Assembly (NCBI GenBank): GCA_946902875.1
Contig: OX336340.1
Span: forward strand, 13,221,566 to 13,285,565
Length of the DNA: 64,000 nt
Origin: Nematopogon swammerdamellus
Taxonomy: Eukaryota; Arthropoda; Insecta; Lepidoptera; Adelidae
Direction: 5' to 3'
The position numbers and the translations under genes were made by a program. The notes under the pieces are model-generated. The model saw only the letters and a program-made list of their open reading frames with translations. It was not told the origin of the DNA and made no database searches. Positions 32,736 through 43,465 of the stretch are shown here, piece by piece. Position 1 is the stretch's first letter. Every line of letters starts with the position of its first letter.

Positions 32736-33026
32736 CACAGAGCACGGAATACCCCCGCCCGCCTCCTAGAGGCACCCTAAGCGATAATATTTGAAACCCA
32801 ATAACTGGACGTAGTGCTACTAGCGCTTCGTATGTGTGTTTGCGTGTTAGTATCGACACTACACACAAAGAGGAGCAAGTTAGGCACACGCACAAAACAA
32901 ATGCACACGCACAACACACATATGTAAGTCATAGGCCACGCCTACAGGCTTCAACGCCGTTGTAGGGAAATCGCGCTCAGGGCGCCTCTAGGAGGGGGCG
33001 CGGGCGGGGGTATTCCGTGCTCTGTG
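32736..33026. mobile_element. hAT-type MITE, 8-bp target duplication
   Basis: It is flanked by the perfect duplication GGCACGAT at 32728-32735 and 33027-33034. Termini CACAGAGCACGGAATACCCC and its complement, with further inverted TCCTAGAGGC.CCCT blocks. It is 291 bp and contains CA-rich microsatellite. 8-bp duplications are typical of the hAT superfamily. Same family as 37396-37693, in opposite orientation. Confidence 0.85.
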
Positions 33027-33034
33027 GGCACGAT

Positions 33035-35108
33035 TAATAATTGTTCTTGAAAGCGGAGCTCCCTGTTGATCACGAGTCCAAGGTTCCGAGGCCATCGAAT
33101 GTAGAGTTAATATTTCCAGATTTTTTACATTCAGATTTGGTAGAATTAGTACTAGGTAATTTCGTCTGGCAAAAAAAAACCATTATTAAAATTTCTTAAG
33201 ACGTATTTTCCCGGTATACGCCGGGCCTTTCAATCACTTCACAGCTCTGAAACCTGAATGAAACTTATGAAGTAATGAGTTTCATTAGTGAGTATCTTCT
33301 ACCGTCATTCACATTCTGTTTATTTTTGTCCATTGCACGGCGTGTCCAGTGTGACCGTGAGCTACTTGCTGCGTTTAATAATTTACGACGTCATGACAAT
33401 TTTGGTAGGTAAATGGGCCTCTAACTAGACGCATAGACATGGGCATGGGCAAGTAATGTTATGATCTACTTTCAGCAAGGTTGTGCGTGGGTGTGTATGA
33501 GGCATAATCGGAATGCGACGGCGAGCTGCGCCGGCGCACACCCGTTCTTGTCCTAAGAGGGGGACGACATTGACGGAAGATTATTATCGCCTCGCCAAGC
33601 ACAGCTCTGTAAATATTGTGCGATCAAAACGGACTGCTAATACGTAGATTAGTGAATGTCAACGTATAGCAAAAACATGTAAGAAAAAAAAAAAAATCAC
33701 CGATATCGGTAGAATGGTTTCGTAGTTTCAACATTATGTGTACCTTTTTCATTCGTTTTGCCAAAACTTTACATCAACTAGGAAATACATCAAGTATCAA
33801 ACTTAGTATAACCGCATGCCTAACACTGGGATTAAATTACCATTTCATAACCTATGTATTTTATTTACTAATTAGTACATGTAAACGAAGTACATCTATT
33901 TTGAACGAAATCGGAAACTACATAATATAGTCGGATATAGGTAGAGGTATGTACATAATCATAATCAGTGATATTCATCCTGCCACTTCTGGGCGCCGGC
34001 TTTGTGCTCTCCTGTATATTCTTGTTACTTTTCATGTCCTGTTTGTCTTTCAGTTGAGTGCAATAAAGAGTTTCTAATTCTATTCTGATTCCAACTGGTG
34101 GAATTTGACAAATCTGCATAATGCGGTAGCTAGAAATGAGAAGACGGATGGATATTAAAGAAGTTCGATTACGTCCATGGCTCGCGTGCAATTACCCGCA
34201 CGCCCGAGGTGAATGCCTAATGAAACCGTACATTTATAGAAAGTATCGAAAACAATACATCACCGAACGACAGTGAAACTGGACAGAACGCGTCGTGAAT
34301 GTTAAGCGGATATTACAATGGTCGTGTTAATAACGTGGGACTTCATAATATGTGCGAGTGAACTAGACACTGAGAGAGCGATGGCGAGGGGCCGGAGGAG
34401 AGGGGTTAGCAAGGGGGAAGAGGCAAATCTTTAGCAGACTGCAAAATTTGTTGCACCCGAAGTACATAATATAAATATTGTTTTAAATAATTTTGATGTG
34501 ACACCGTTTCCCCACGCCCAGAAAGTAATGATGAAAATACTGAAATTATCTTCTTCCCATATAAATACGTTATATCAATACCGTCAGTATAATTTTTTAT
34601 TAAAGTATTATTTTTATCAGTATTATGGAAATATGGTGGTGCAATGTTGGTGGGTGTGGTGAATGTTATTCCCCTAGACAGGCGCCCTTTTAGAGACCAC
34701 TAGGGGAAACAGATGTGCAGGGCAGTGAAAGCGTTCCACATATAATTATAATATGGTGTAGTGAAGGCGATTTGAAGGGATAAGTAAGGAGGTTCTGCCG
34801 GTTCTGGTCCACCCTTGACTACTGCGCCGGTGGATGGTGACACCGCGGTCCATGAGGAAGCTGGGCTAGCGTTCGGTGTCGTCGTTACTGCGGTCACAGC
34901 TATCGGCCGCTCTGCGGTCGCCTCTACATTCGATACTTTACCTCATCCGCGGGGAATTTCACATTGAACTTCAGCAGGACATGAATAAGACGGATGTGAT
35001 CTAACGCTTGCTTTAACCGAGAACAAATATGTCAGGATTATTTTTAATAACATAAATAGGGTACAATGTGGTTGATAGTTTGTGGTTACGTTATAATAAA
35101 CATACATA
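33035..35108. other. No gene recognised
   Basis: About 2 kb without a recognisable gene. The minus-strand ORF at 34700-34897 is Pro/Ser/Thr-rich and ends after WNAFTALHICFP; it might be a retroelement or exon piece but shows no motif. ORFs at 33736-34191 are AT-rich noise. Confidence 0.45.
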
Positions 35109-35228
35109 CTTACATACATAGCGTCCTCTTTCCCAGTGGAGTAGGCAGAGACAACGGATCTCCACGTGCAACAATCCTGACTGGCCTATGCCGCCTCTTC
35201 CACTCTCATAATGTTCTAATACGTAATC
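35109..35228 (-). repeat. Dispersed repeat, GTAGGCAGAG family, copy 2
   Basis: GTGGAGTAGGCAGAGACAAC, GATCTCCACGTGCAACAATC and CTTCCACTCTCATAATGTTC match 9793-9955 on the same strand. Confidence 0.65.
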
Positions 35229-35469
35229 TTAATTATTTGTTACCAGAACTACTGAAAGTGTAAGACATACATAACCATGAGCTGTTAAAGTATAACGTTA
35301 TTTTAGTAATATAGGCGTAGCATTTTTATTAACATCCGAATAAATTTTCTGCATTTTTATGTAAAATTTTACAAATTATCAGCATGTTGTCGCATATGTA
35401 CGTAGGGTGAAACTACACTTTCTGCAGACATTTTTAACAATATTAAGAGCGTGCCGTGCAAAATGACAG
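35229..35469. other. AT-rich spacer
   Basis: Nothing recognised. Confidence 0.4.
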
Positions 35470-35811
35470 GCGACGACGGTGCTGCCACTCAAGTAAATAA
35501 TATATTATATCTCTTAAACAAAGCCATAACTGGAAAAAACAAGCCATGAAGATGTAGTTGATTTTGATTATGATATTCTAAGATACTGGAAACAGTTTTG
35601 TATTGCTCTGATTATCCATAAACATAATATCGGATTACGGTGGCCATCGAAATCCGTTATTATGACTGTGCATAAACCGAGCACTACAAAACTGTTTTCA
35701 TTATCTTAAAATATAATAATCAAAATCAACTACAGCTCCATGGCTTGTTTTTTCCAGTTATGGCTTTGTTTAAGAGATATATATTATTTACTTGAGTGGC
35801 AGCACCGTCGC
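35470..35811. mobile_element. Palindromic MITE
   Basis: Long inverted arms of about 130 bp: left GACGGTGCTGCCACTCAAGT, CAAAGCCATAACTGGAAAAA, GTAGTTGATTTTGATTAT, AAACAGTTTTGTA; right arm the ordered complement, ending GTGGCAGCACCGTCGC at 35811. The loop is about 85 bp. No ORF and no clear target duplication. Confidence 0.75.
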
Positions 35812-36142
35812 ATAATGCCAGAATAAACTATAGCATTGTTTATTGTTTATATTTTATCATCTCTAGGCACACTTCGCTCAGATTTGTCATATTCCGCCAG
35901 TTCGATTATGAGTATCACAGCGAAGAAGAACTGACGACAAGAAACTTCAAGGGATTTTTTTTCAATGTTCACTTAATCTACTTTACAAAATTGTTTGCCA
36001 ATATCTAAACACGCATATCACCAACCATCTCGAAGTACTCCTTTACTCATCATCCAAACTACACACTTCACAATTTATGTCAGATTTAGTAATTCATGAC
36101 AAAGTGACAATTTTTTTTTAAATATTAAATTATATGAAGTTA
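35812..36142. repeat. Repeat piece shared with 63.3 kb
   Basis: The block around CCAGTTCGATTATGAGTATC, CAGCGAAGAAGAACTG (about 35897-35945) recurs inverted at 63318-63360. The 70-residue ORF at 35796-36008 spans it and is not credible as a gene. Confidence 0.4.
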
Positions 36143-36380
36143 CTAGCTGTGCCCGCGGCTCCGCCCGCTCTCATATTTCACTTCACTGCTAACCTCATAA
36201 GCCATTGAGCGTGATAGTAAGTAGCCTATAGTTGATGGGAAGAATCAAGCTATCCGTAGAATTTTGTTTTATTAAAATCGGTTCAGTGGTTCTCGAGTTA
36301 TAAGCGGACAGACAGACATACACTCAGGCACTCAGACACTCAGACAGAAAGCAGACGTTGGATTTTATTATAGGTAAGGA
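36143..36380 (-). repeat. LINE-end-like repeat, inverted relative to 46.2 kb
   Basis: It starts CTAGCTGTGCCCGCGGCTCC. It shares TAACCTCATAAGCCATT, TAGTAAGTAGCCTATAGTTG, a CGGTTCAGTGGTTCTCGAGTT block and an ACAGACAGACA run with 46195-46440 in opposite orientation. Retroelement 3' end; family not certain. Confidence 0.65.
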
Positions 36381-36389
36381 AAGGATTAT

Positions 36390-36462
36390 AATCTATTCTT
36401 TATTATTCTTTATTCTTTATTATTCTTTATTCCTTATTATTCTTTATTCTTTATTCATCATT
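36390..36462 (+). repeat. TTATTCTT microsatellite
   Basis: An irregular array of TTCTTTA(TTA) units, about 70 bp, directly after the LINE-end-like repeat. Confidence 0.85.
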
Positions 36463-37387
36463 CGTATGGCAGTACACTGCGCTTGAATTTTTCCTGATTA
36501 GTTTTTACAATCCTATACCTACCACACTTCCACTTGAAGCAGTCCAGTATACCTAACAATAATGATCTGAGGTTTTAGGCTTTTGTCCTTTAGCTGTGGT
36601 TTTAGTTCATAGATAAAATAGTATCTATTTACGAGAGAACGGATTAATATGGTGAATAATTTGATGTATTATGCGTGATCGATAAAGCATAAAAATATTT
36701 TGATATTGTGTAGAAGGATTATTATATGACATGTTAGTCATGTCTAGTTTACTAATTACCTACGGCAAACCACACACGGAAACATTAAAATAATATTATA
36801 AAGTATTAATTAGCAATCAGTGACTAAGCTTAGCTCAATGTTCCGCCATAACAATGTTTTTGTTACGAAACTTACGTAATTCTTCTTAAAGTAACGTCTC
36901 ACGCATTTTTTAAATACATTATGTATCTATGACATGTTGTGCCGGCTCGCTTCGATACGTGACGATGGAAAAAAGTCAAGCCAATAGTTTTATAGCGAGT
37001 TTTGTGTTTTTTATAGCAAAAGAAATAGCAAGAAGTATGATGGTGATTAGCATATGATACTCTTGGCAACAGTAGATTTATATGAAGGATTTTGAGTCAA
37101 GTTTACTAGGTATTTTTAGCGTGGTACCACTGGGTGTACAACCTGGTGGTACCACGGGCAATAAACGATTTTGTTGTTGATGTATATAGGTATTTACCTT
37201 CGTTACCAGTGTTACTACCAGTATTACTACCAGTAGTAAAACGGGGTTATCAAATAATTTATTGCTGAATTAATTTCTCATCAAAAAATTCACTAATGAT
37301 AACTTTAATGAAATATTCAGTGTGTATATTGTACAGTTTATTTGCAAAGATGTACACTAGACTTCCTCTTTTCTTTTATTAAATAAA
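36463..37387. other. No gene recognised
   Basis: AT-rich. It holds a short inverted pair GTGGTACCACTGGGTGTACA / CTGGTGGTACCAC at about 37119-37157 and TACCAGTGTTACTACCAG direct repeats at 37203-37230. No coding signal. Confidence 0.45.
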
Positions 37388-37395
37388 GCGCAGAT

Positions 37396-37693
37396 CACAG
37401 AGCACGGAATACCCCCGCCCGCGCCCCCTCCTAGAGGCGCCCTGAGCGCGATTTCCCTACAACGGCGTTGAAGCCTGTAGGCGTGGCCTATGACTTACAT
37501 ATGTGTGTTGTGCGTGTGCATTTGTTTTGTGCGTGTGCCTAACTTGCTCCTCTTTGTGTGTAAAGTCGATACTAACACACACACACACACATACGAAGCG
37601 CCAGTAGCACTGCGTCCAGTTATTGGGTTTCAAATATTATCGCTTAGGGCGCCTCTAGGAGGGGGCGCGGGCGGGGGTAATCCGTGCTCTGTG
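37396..37693. mobile_element. hAT-type MITE, second copy
   Basis: A 298-bp relative of 32736-33026 in opposite orientation, with the same CACAGAGCACGG termini. It is flanked by GCGCAGAT (37388-37395) and CCGCAGAT (37694-37701), an 8-bp target duplication with one change. Internal (AC)n microsatellite. The 82-residue ORF through it is spurious. Confidence 0.85.
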
Positions 37694-37819
37694 CCGCAGA
37701 TGATCCAGAAACTTTGCGTATATTTACCTATAATCTAAGATTATAATATATATAATAATTAAAATATATAATCATGTCTGTCGCTTATGATGAGTAGAGC
37801 TGAGTCGTAGTTTATCTTT

Positions 37820-38409
37820 TCATCCAAACGGCTTTCCCGGGTTGACATTAGTAGAGTACAATGATGTTGGAGGTTGCAGATTGTATGGCGACATCGAATA
37901 TGACAACGGATTTAAAAATTCTTGCAAGTTTCTAACCGCTATCTTGAGTTGAGCGATTGAAGTGAATACTTGGGGGGCTAGCCTCTCACGATAATTATAA
38001 TTGAAACCCGCGAGGATGTACTTTATAATTTTCTGTTCGTCCTCGACATTAGCTTTTTTTGCTAATGTCAGTTTAGAGTACACATACTCTAAGGGATCTG
38101 CAGAACCTTGTGTTGAAGTCACCAATTCCAATAAATAATCGGCGCTCATTGAGAACTCCTGTTCGAAGCGCAGTTTCGTCGCCTCAAAAGTATCTTCTTG
38201 GATTGATTTAAAAAAAAATGTAGAGCTGGTCCTTCCAAATACAGAGCCAACGAATTCTTGGCCTCCTGGGACCAGGTCATTCGAGCTGCTAGGGCGTCGA
38301 ACTCCCTGAAGAATTCACCTACGTCATCCTTACTATGACCGAAAAATTTAAAGGCAGACATTTTGATACGTAGCCTTATACAATCCTGAGGTGCGTCGAC
38401 TGCTCTCAA
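37820..38409 (-). pseudogene. LTR-retrotransposon gag fragment, frameshifted
   Basis: The minus-strand reading encodes a gag/capsid-like segment in two frames: 38409-38146, with FFREFDALAARMTW and LALYLEGPALHFF, similar to the W...L...L.G.A..F pattern of Ty3/gypsy-type gag; then 38210-37820 in another frame, with the continuation of the capsid-like region. The break falls at a run of nine T/A bases at about 38212-38220, probably a one-base slip. No protease, RT or LTR is seen nearby. It is an old retroelement remnant (gypsy-type likely, Bel-Pao possible). Confidence 0.55.
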
Positions 38410-39213
38410 TGGTAGAAACTCTCGCTTGCTGCTTGAAGTTGAAGTACCATCTTCCCGGAACGAAACCGGCGCTATTCACCACTTACGCTGATGCTTCCTC
38501 TTCCAGCGAATCACTAGCGTCTTGATTATCTGTTTCTCTATTCAATAAAGCACGTTGAGTTGTCCCAGAAACTTCGCATATATTCAAACTATACTAAATA
38601 TCACAAAACTCAGGAAGAAATCTACGTAGGATCTACTCTCATGTCAAGTATCGAGTCGAATGTTTTCATAATAAAACGCAAGTGTTCAAGAGTGATTTGT
38701 TTCGAACAACAATCTACTTATAAAATATTCAAACACCAAGCAATATGTGGCCTGTGCATACACCGCTCACAGATTACTAATAAATAAGAAAAGGAAGACT
38801 GTATGAGACATACAGTACAATATAAATTGCGTAATGTCTAATTAAATCAACAGGAACTAAATACAGAATATCAAAATTTCGCACGTATGTTCAAATGCTT
38901 GCCGCTACGCCTGTTTTTTTCGCATCAGGTTTTTTTAATTAATGTGAATCGGGCTTCAGCCTTTGGCTACTGATTGATACTTACTAAATTAAACATAAGT
39001 ATCTAAAAAAAATCCACGTTTCCTGCCGTATTATTCTCAGGCCACGTTCGCGGACGGCATTAGCCACAATGTCGATTTAGCAGAATCGCAGGCACGTATA
39101 TCTTGAAACGATGCGTTTGTGATCGTTTGTAAAAATAATAACTGCTACTTATTAACAGACACGATGGCGGCGGAAGGCAGGATAGTTTAGTTAGTGAGTC
39201 CATCGTTAGCAAG
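38410..39213. other. No gene recognised
   Basis: The first 100 bp may still belong to the gag-bearing element. CCCAGAAACTTCGCATATAT at about 38563 resembles CCAGAAACTTTGCGTATAT at 37707, so these could be boundaries of one insertion. The rest is AT-rich. Confidence 0.35.
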
Positions 39214-39495
39214 CTTGGGAGCAGTGTTGCCAACTCAAATTTTGAAATTCTCCTAGATTGACTTCGAAAATCTCCTAAAAATCTCCTAGAAAATTTTCGT
39301 CCTCCTAAAAAATTCTCCTGTTATTCAAATTATAAAAATTTCACCACATTTTTAGTGTTCCTTATACGTACGGGACCATATTACTAAGCCTAAGCCGTCT
39401 GTCCGTCCGTCTGTCTGTCTTACCTGTAAAGACTGTATCTTTTGCACCCTGAAAACCAACCAAGTGCGAGTCGAACTCGCGCACCGAGGGTTCTA

Positions 39496-39940
39496 TGTCA
39501 GTCAGTCAGTCTGTCAGCGTGTAAGCGTCTACTGTTGAACATACGTCTTCAATTTTCCTCCAGTCTCGGCCTTCAGCGGTACGGACCACTGCTTTCTGCG
39601 GACATACTTGATGTCGGCGTCCCACCTGGCGGGTGGTCTTCCACACTCCGTTTTCCTGTCCACGGCCGCCAATGTAGTACATAGTTATTCTAACGGTCGT
39701 CATCCCTTCGGCTAACGTGCCCAGCCCACTGCCATTTTAGCTTATCCACCTGGTTTCCCATATCAATTACTTTGTTGCGTCGGCGGATTGCCTCATTCAT
39801 TACGCACCATTTCGCTTAGCTATACTCCCAGGCGCGCCCAGCATGGCTACTTCCATCGCTCGCTGGGCAACTTTGGAAAACAACTATAGTCAGAGCTCAC
39901 GTTTCACACCCTTAGGTCATAAACAGTAGGGCGCACTGGT
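39496..39940 (-). pseudogene. RTE-like LINE C-terminus and tail
   Basis: On the minus strand the reading ends in a TYVQQ-stop, preceded by GRPPARW and a D.KYV.RKQW-like stretch. This matches the RW.DDI......W......W...GEAYVQQ signature at the C-terminus of RTE-class ORFs (compare 45997-46140). A (GACT)n tail lies at 39496-39512. Several frame shifts. Confidence 0.6.
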
Positions 39941-39947
39941 CATAATA

Positions 39948-40233
39948 TACACGGTGTTGCAGTTGCCCCCGTAATATGTTTAACTGACATAAGAGGGTTA
40001 TTCTATATGTGAAACTGAACAACTTCTGTAGCGAAAAAAATGTTTTTGAAACAAAAAAAAATTATTTTTTCCATATAAATTTTAAATACCTATTTGTACA
40101 CAATGTACAAAATGTATGGAGAAAAAAAAATTTTTTTTCTTCAAATTAAAAAGTCGTAGAACAAAAGTTGTCCTATTTCACGTACAGAATCACCCCCTTT
40201 CGGGTTTTACGGTTGGGGTTGCAACACCGTGTA
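39948..40233. mobile_element. MITE with TACACGGTGTTGCA ends
   Basis: Inverted termini TACACGGTGTTGCA(GT)TGCC and its near-complement ending CACCGTGTA at 40233, flanked by TA on both sides. It is 286 bp, AT-rich inside, without ORF. TA duplication suggests Tc1/mariner-like mobilisation. It sits inside the RTE-like piece. Confidence 0.7.
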
Positions 40234-41060
40234 TACAGATTAGACGTCGGGGCGAATTTTAAATTTCCGCGACAGCGCTACTCAGTTGAATTCCTCCCTC
40301 GACCTCCTTAAGCAGATCTTGTCTACCAAGCAGTATTTAACCGAGATATACTATACATACATACCTACTCTTCCTTCAATCTGTTCCATCACTTCTCCGC
40401 CAATAATGATTTGTCCTCCCATCATAACCACGATTGCCATTCTAACCACCACGTAATTCGTCTGTTTTAATTATTTTTTTTTAGTTTTTAACCACACCAA
40501 GTTTGTACGTATTATTAACACTTTGTACGTATTACCGTTTTTAAGTTAGAGCAAAACCAAAAATTTTTTTTTTAGAAAAAAACACGTTTCTTGTATGGGG
40601 AAGCCCTTAATTTTTATTTATTTTTTCTTATTATTTGATAGGATGTCCGCCAATAATAAATAAGTGAAATAACACATGATCTGTGAAAATCACAACCAGC
40701 TACCTATTACGGTACAAAAGATACAGCCGTTAAAGTAGTGCGGACTGACGGACAGACTGTCGACGTAGGCTTAGTAATAATACTGATTATTACAAAGAAT
40801 ACATGTAAATAACATTGATTGATAACAAAGTGTTCGTTCGGTTAGGCCCGCCCGGTAGTCGGCTTGTTGGTCGATCAATGCACGCACACACTCACAGAGT
40901 GTCACATTATCCTACCTGAAGAGCAAGAAGGGGAACCTTGCTCTTATCAAAAGAAAAATCCTATGGTATATTGTGTGACTTCAGAAGATGGTTGGTTGAT
41001 TCACATACAATTTATTCATTGTGTTGTCACCGTACATACCGACATAATATGTTTTTGTTA
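40234..41060. repeat. Remainder of nested repeats
   Basis: It contains CCACCACGTAATTCG and ACACCAAGTTTG blocks that recur at 61130-61210, and AATAGTGCGGACTGACGGACAG-type retroelement sequence. Short ORFs are incidental. Confidence 0.45.
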
Positions 41061-41222
41061 CTAGTAAATATATGTTTCTCACTCCTAAACCTTCTCCTGT
41101 AATGATTTTCTTTCTCCTAGATTTTCTCCTACTCTCCTGACAGGCAAAAACTTCTCCTAACACCGCTGAAATTCTCCTGAATCTAGGAGAAAATCTCCTA
41201 AGATGGCAACACTGCTTGGGAG

Positions 41223-41464
41223 GCTGGCAGGCATTTCAATGACCACGTTAGGACATAATTTATGGGCCGCCAGTCTACCCACACGCGGTTTGTCTAGTAT
41301 AGCGGAGGGCGGATATGAACAGCAGGACTTTGCGCAAGCACGACCACGGCCTCACTTGATTCATTTCCAGGGATCTTATGGAGTCATTCATTAGTCACCC
41401 ACTCGTACTATGCACAGGCTGTCATATTATAATAGAGGAAAAACTGGAAACTTCATTTTTTTTT
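41223..41464. other. Nothing recognised
   Basis: Short unique stretch; the 63-residue ORF spans the hAT border and is not real. Confidence 0.4.
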
Positions 41465-41615
41465 TCTGGAAGTTGGCTACATTACCTACAACATCCGTGA
41501 TGTCAGCCCTTAGCACATGCTTAACAACTTGCTAAACTAGGTGCCATGTCAGTGCTTCCCTTTGGTCGTGCCGGCTGCACTGAATGGACTGAAAACACGA
41601 ACAATTTACATATTA
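41465..41615 (-). repeat. 5S-like SINE, copy 7 (3' part)
   Basis: TACCTACAACATCCGTGATG, TGTCAGCCCTTAGCACATG, GTGCCATGTCAGTGCTTCCC, GGTCGTGCCGGCTGCACTG on the plus strand are the complement of the SINE 3' domain. 5'-truncated. Confidence 0.7.
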
Positions 41616-42017
41616 TGACTGGGTGTGCTTAAGATCACGAATGGCATCGACCGATCGCTAAGCCAGACCATAGTCCTTTATCTTTTGTACCAGAATATAA
41701 AGAAAACACACACTCGGCCCCCCGAGTCAATGTTGCGATCTAGAGACAGAATGCGGTCGATCTTGTTTTATTATTGAGTTAGACCGATGGAATAGTGTTA
41801 GTCAAGTTATTTATATTACCTATATAAAATTGTTCGTTTGCACTGCGATAGTTTGTACAAACAAAAAAAAAGCTTGTAAAAACAAGAAGTCCTTTGAGGT
41901 CAATATAAGACGCAGAGAAGTGGCTTGACTTGTTAAAATGAGGATCCTTGGAACACAGACTGAGGAGTTCGATCTTGTTTCGTGAGTTGTTGTTTTCTAT
42001 TCATTTATTATAATTAT
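41616..42017. other. Nothing recognised
   Basis: AT-rich; no ORF or repeat match noted. Confidence 0.4.
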
Positions 42018-42282
42018 GTTTTTTTATGTAATCCGGTATGGGTGGCTGAGTCGGAGGGGCCAAAGCGCATGGTCCGACCAGCCAATATCACCTCCGAGAA
42101 GGTAGGTGCCATACCGGAGACTTCCCTGGATTGCTGGCTATACTGGACTAGAGGAGAACACAGCCGAGGCTGCTAGGCGGCCATCTTACATCCAGTACGG
42201 TGGTAGGTACCAATGCATGTTACCATACCATGCGGTGGTAGGTAGGATACAATTTGAGCCTACCTATTAAGGGGCAAGGGAA
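42018..42282 (-). repeat. tRNA-derived SINE (family 2), 3' half
   Basis: Poly-T at 42018, CTGAGTCGGAGGGGCCAAAG, GACTTCCCTGGATTGCTGGC, CCAGTACGGTGGTA, ending GGGGCAAGGGAA. A small internal duplication (GGTGGTAGGTA) is present. Head missing. Confidence 0.75.
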
Positions 42283-42484
42283 TGCAGCAATTGCAAATAT
42301 GTGCAGAAAATCTTCTTCCCACGGGAGGTAAGGAAGGAAATGTTAGTTATTTAGCTTTTTCTATGACTGATACAATAGATCTCGTTTATCCGGGTTTCAT
42401 AATAATGGTATCAATTTATAGAGATGGGAACAACGATGGGTTAAAAGTAAAAGCTCATTGTGTAAGATAAATAAATTTGCTAAT

Positions 42485-42690
42485 TTGCGTTTTTGTCGCG
42501 ATGCAACTATGCGCGCGCGCGTGCGGCGGTGGCGGCGGCGCGTGCGGCACGCGACGCGCCGCGCGTCGATGATGCGCGCATGGTAGGCAATGCGCGAGCG
42601 CGCACGCACGCAAACAACGAATATATCGGTCAGCTTGTCGGACGCACGCTCTGCACTCGCCCGCATTACTTCCTGAGATCTTCCTTCCGC
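42485..42690. other. GC-rich islet
   Basis: The most CpG-dense block of the right half, with a GCGCGCGCGTGCGGCGG start and alternating CG/CA dinucleotides. ORFs on both strands (138, 89, 82 residues) overlap and lack motifs. Could be regulatory. Confidence 0.35.
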
Positions 42691-42744
42691 TTACCTGCCA
42701 CAATGTGGATCGAGTGGGTCTTTGATGAGCTGAATTTTAATTCA

Positions 42745-42880
42745 TATTCATGGCATGCGCAACCCCCGCATACGACTCAATGTCCATGGGCGTCATTCAT
42801 TCATTATACACCTTATGGGTGGCTCGGTTCCACAAATAGGTGTTCTGTGGTTCCACATGTCACGCATTCAATAAAAAAGA
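42745..42880 (+). repeat. LINE tail related to 20.7 kb
   Basis: GCATGCGCAACCCCCGCATA, CCATGGGCGTCATTCATT, ACACCTTATGGGTGGCTCGG correspond to the untranslated tail at 20745-20860. Coding part lost. Confidence 0.55.
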
Positions 42881-43369
42881 ATCAGTCATACCCATTAATT
42901 TCAACGTAATTTGTAATATTATATTGTATATAATATGGATAGGTAGAGAGAGGGAGGTCGAGAGCGGGACTGGTGGTTTCCCCGCGTCAACGCAGACTAG
43001 CTGACGAGGGCTTGAAGCGAGCCGAAACGTGAAGCATGCGCGGGAAATTTAGAGTGGCCACTCGCTAGTCCCGGCCTCGATTAATACCCTCCTCTACTGC
43101 CGATGGGCCCGGATATGTTCGGTGAAGCCATCGCAAGCTTAGATCCACACCTTCCTTCGCCGCCGTTCCACTTGGCAATAAGTGTCCTACCTGAGGTCAT
43201 TGACTTTAGACGAATGCTATGATGCCGGCTCCCTGTTACATGCCGCCGGAATATAACTTGCTGCCATAGAGATATTATACCTACGTCTATGCTTGTTTCC
43301 GACCGAAGAATTCCATTTTGCTATGTTAGTTGTTTAACCTAACATCTTCAAAAGTACTTACGTATGTAT
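42881..43369. other. No gene recognised
   Basis: Moderate GC, no ORF of note, no repeat match. Confidence 0.4.
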
Positions 43370-43465
43370 GTATATATTCTTTATTGAAAACCAATATATA
43401 AAAATTTGGTACAACAGGCGAGCTTAATGCCGCGAGGCATTCTATTCTAACTAACCTTTGGGATG
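43370..43465 (-). repeat. LINE tail-like fragment
   Basis: TTCTTTATTGAAAACCAATA, ACAGGCGAGCTTAATGCCGC, GAGGCATTC. The GGCG(G/A)GCTTA.TGCC...GGCA pattern matches 20926-20950 and is typical of insect LINE tails. Confidence 0.45.

Larger units (their letters stand above)
39222..41214. mobile_element. hAT-type element carrying nested insertions
   Basis: It is flanked by the perfect 8-bp duplication CTTGGGAG at 39214-39221 and 41215-41222. Termini CAGTGTTGCCAACT and CAGTGTTGCCATCT (complement). Multiple subterminal TCTCCTA motifs within about 130 bp of each end are typical of hAT elements. The middle is filled with an RTE-like LINE piece, a TA-flanked MITE and other dispersed repeats. No transposase ORF seen. 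Confidence 0.8.

Noticed and set aside
42493..42909. 138-residue plus-strand ORF as a gene
   Set aside because: It starts in a CpG islet and runs into a LINE tail at 42745; no domain.
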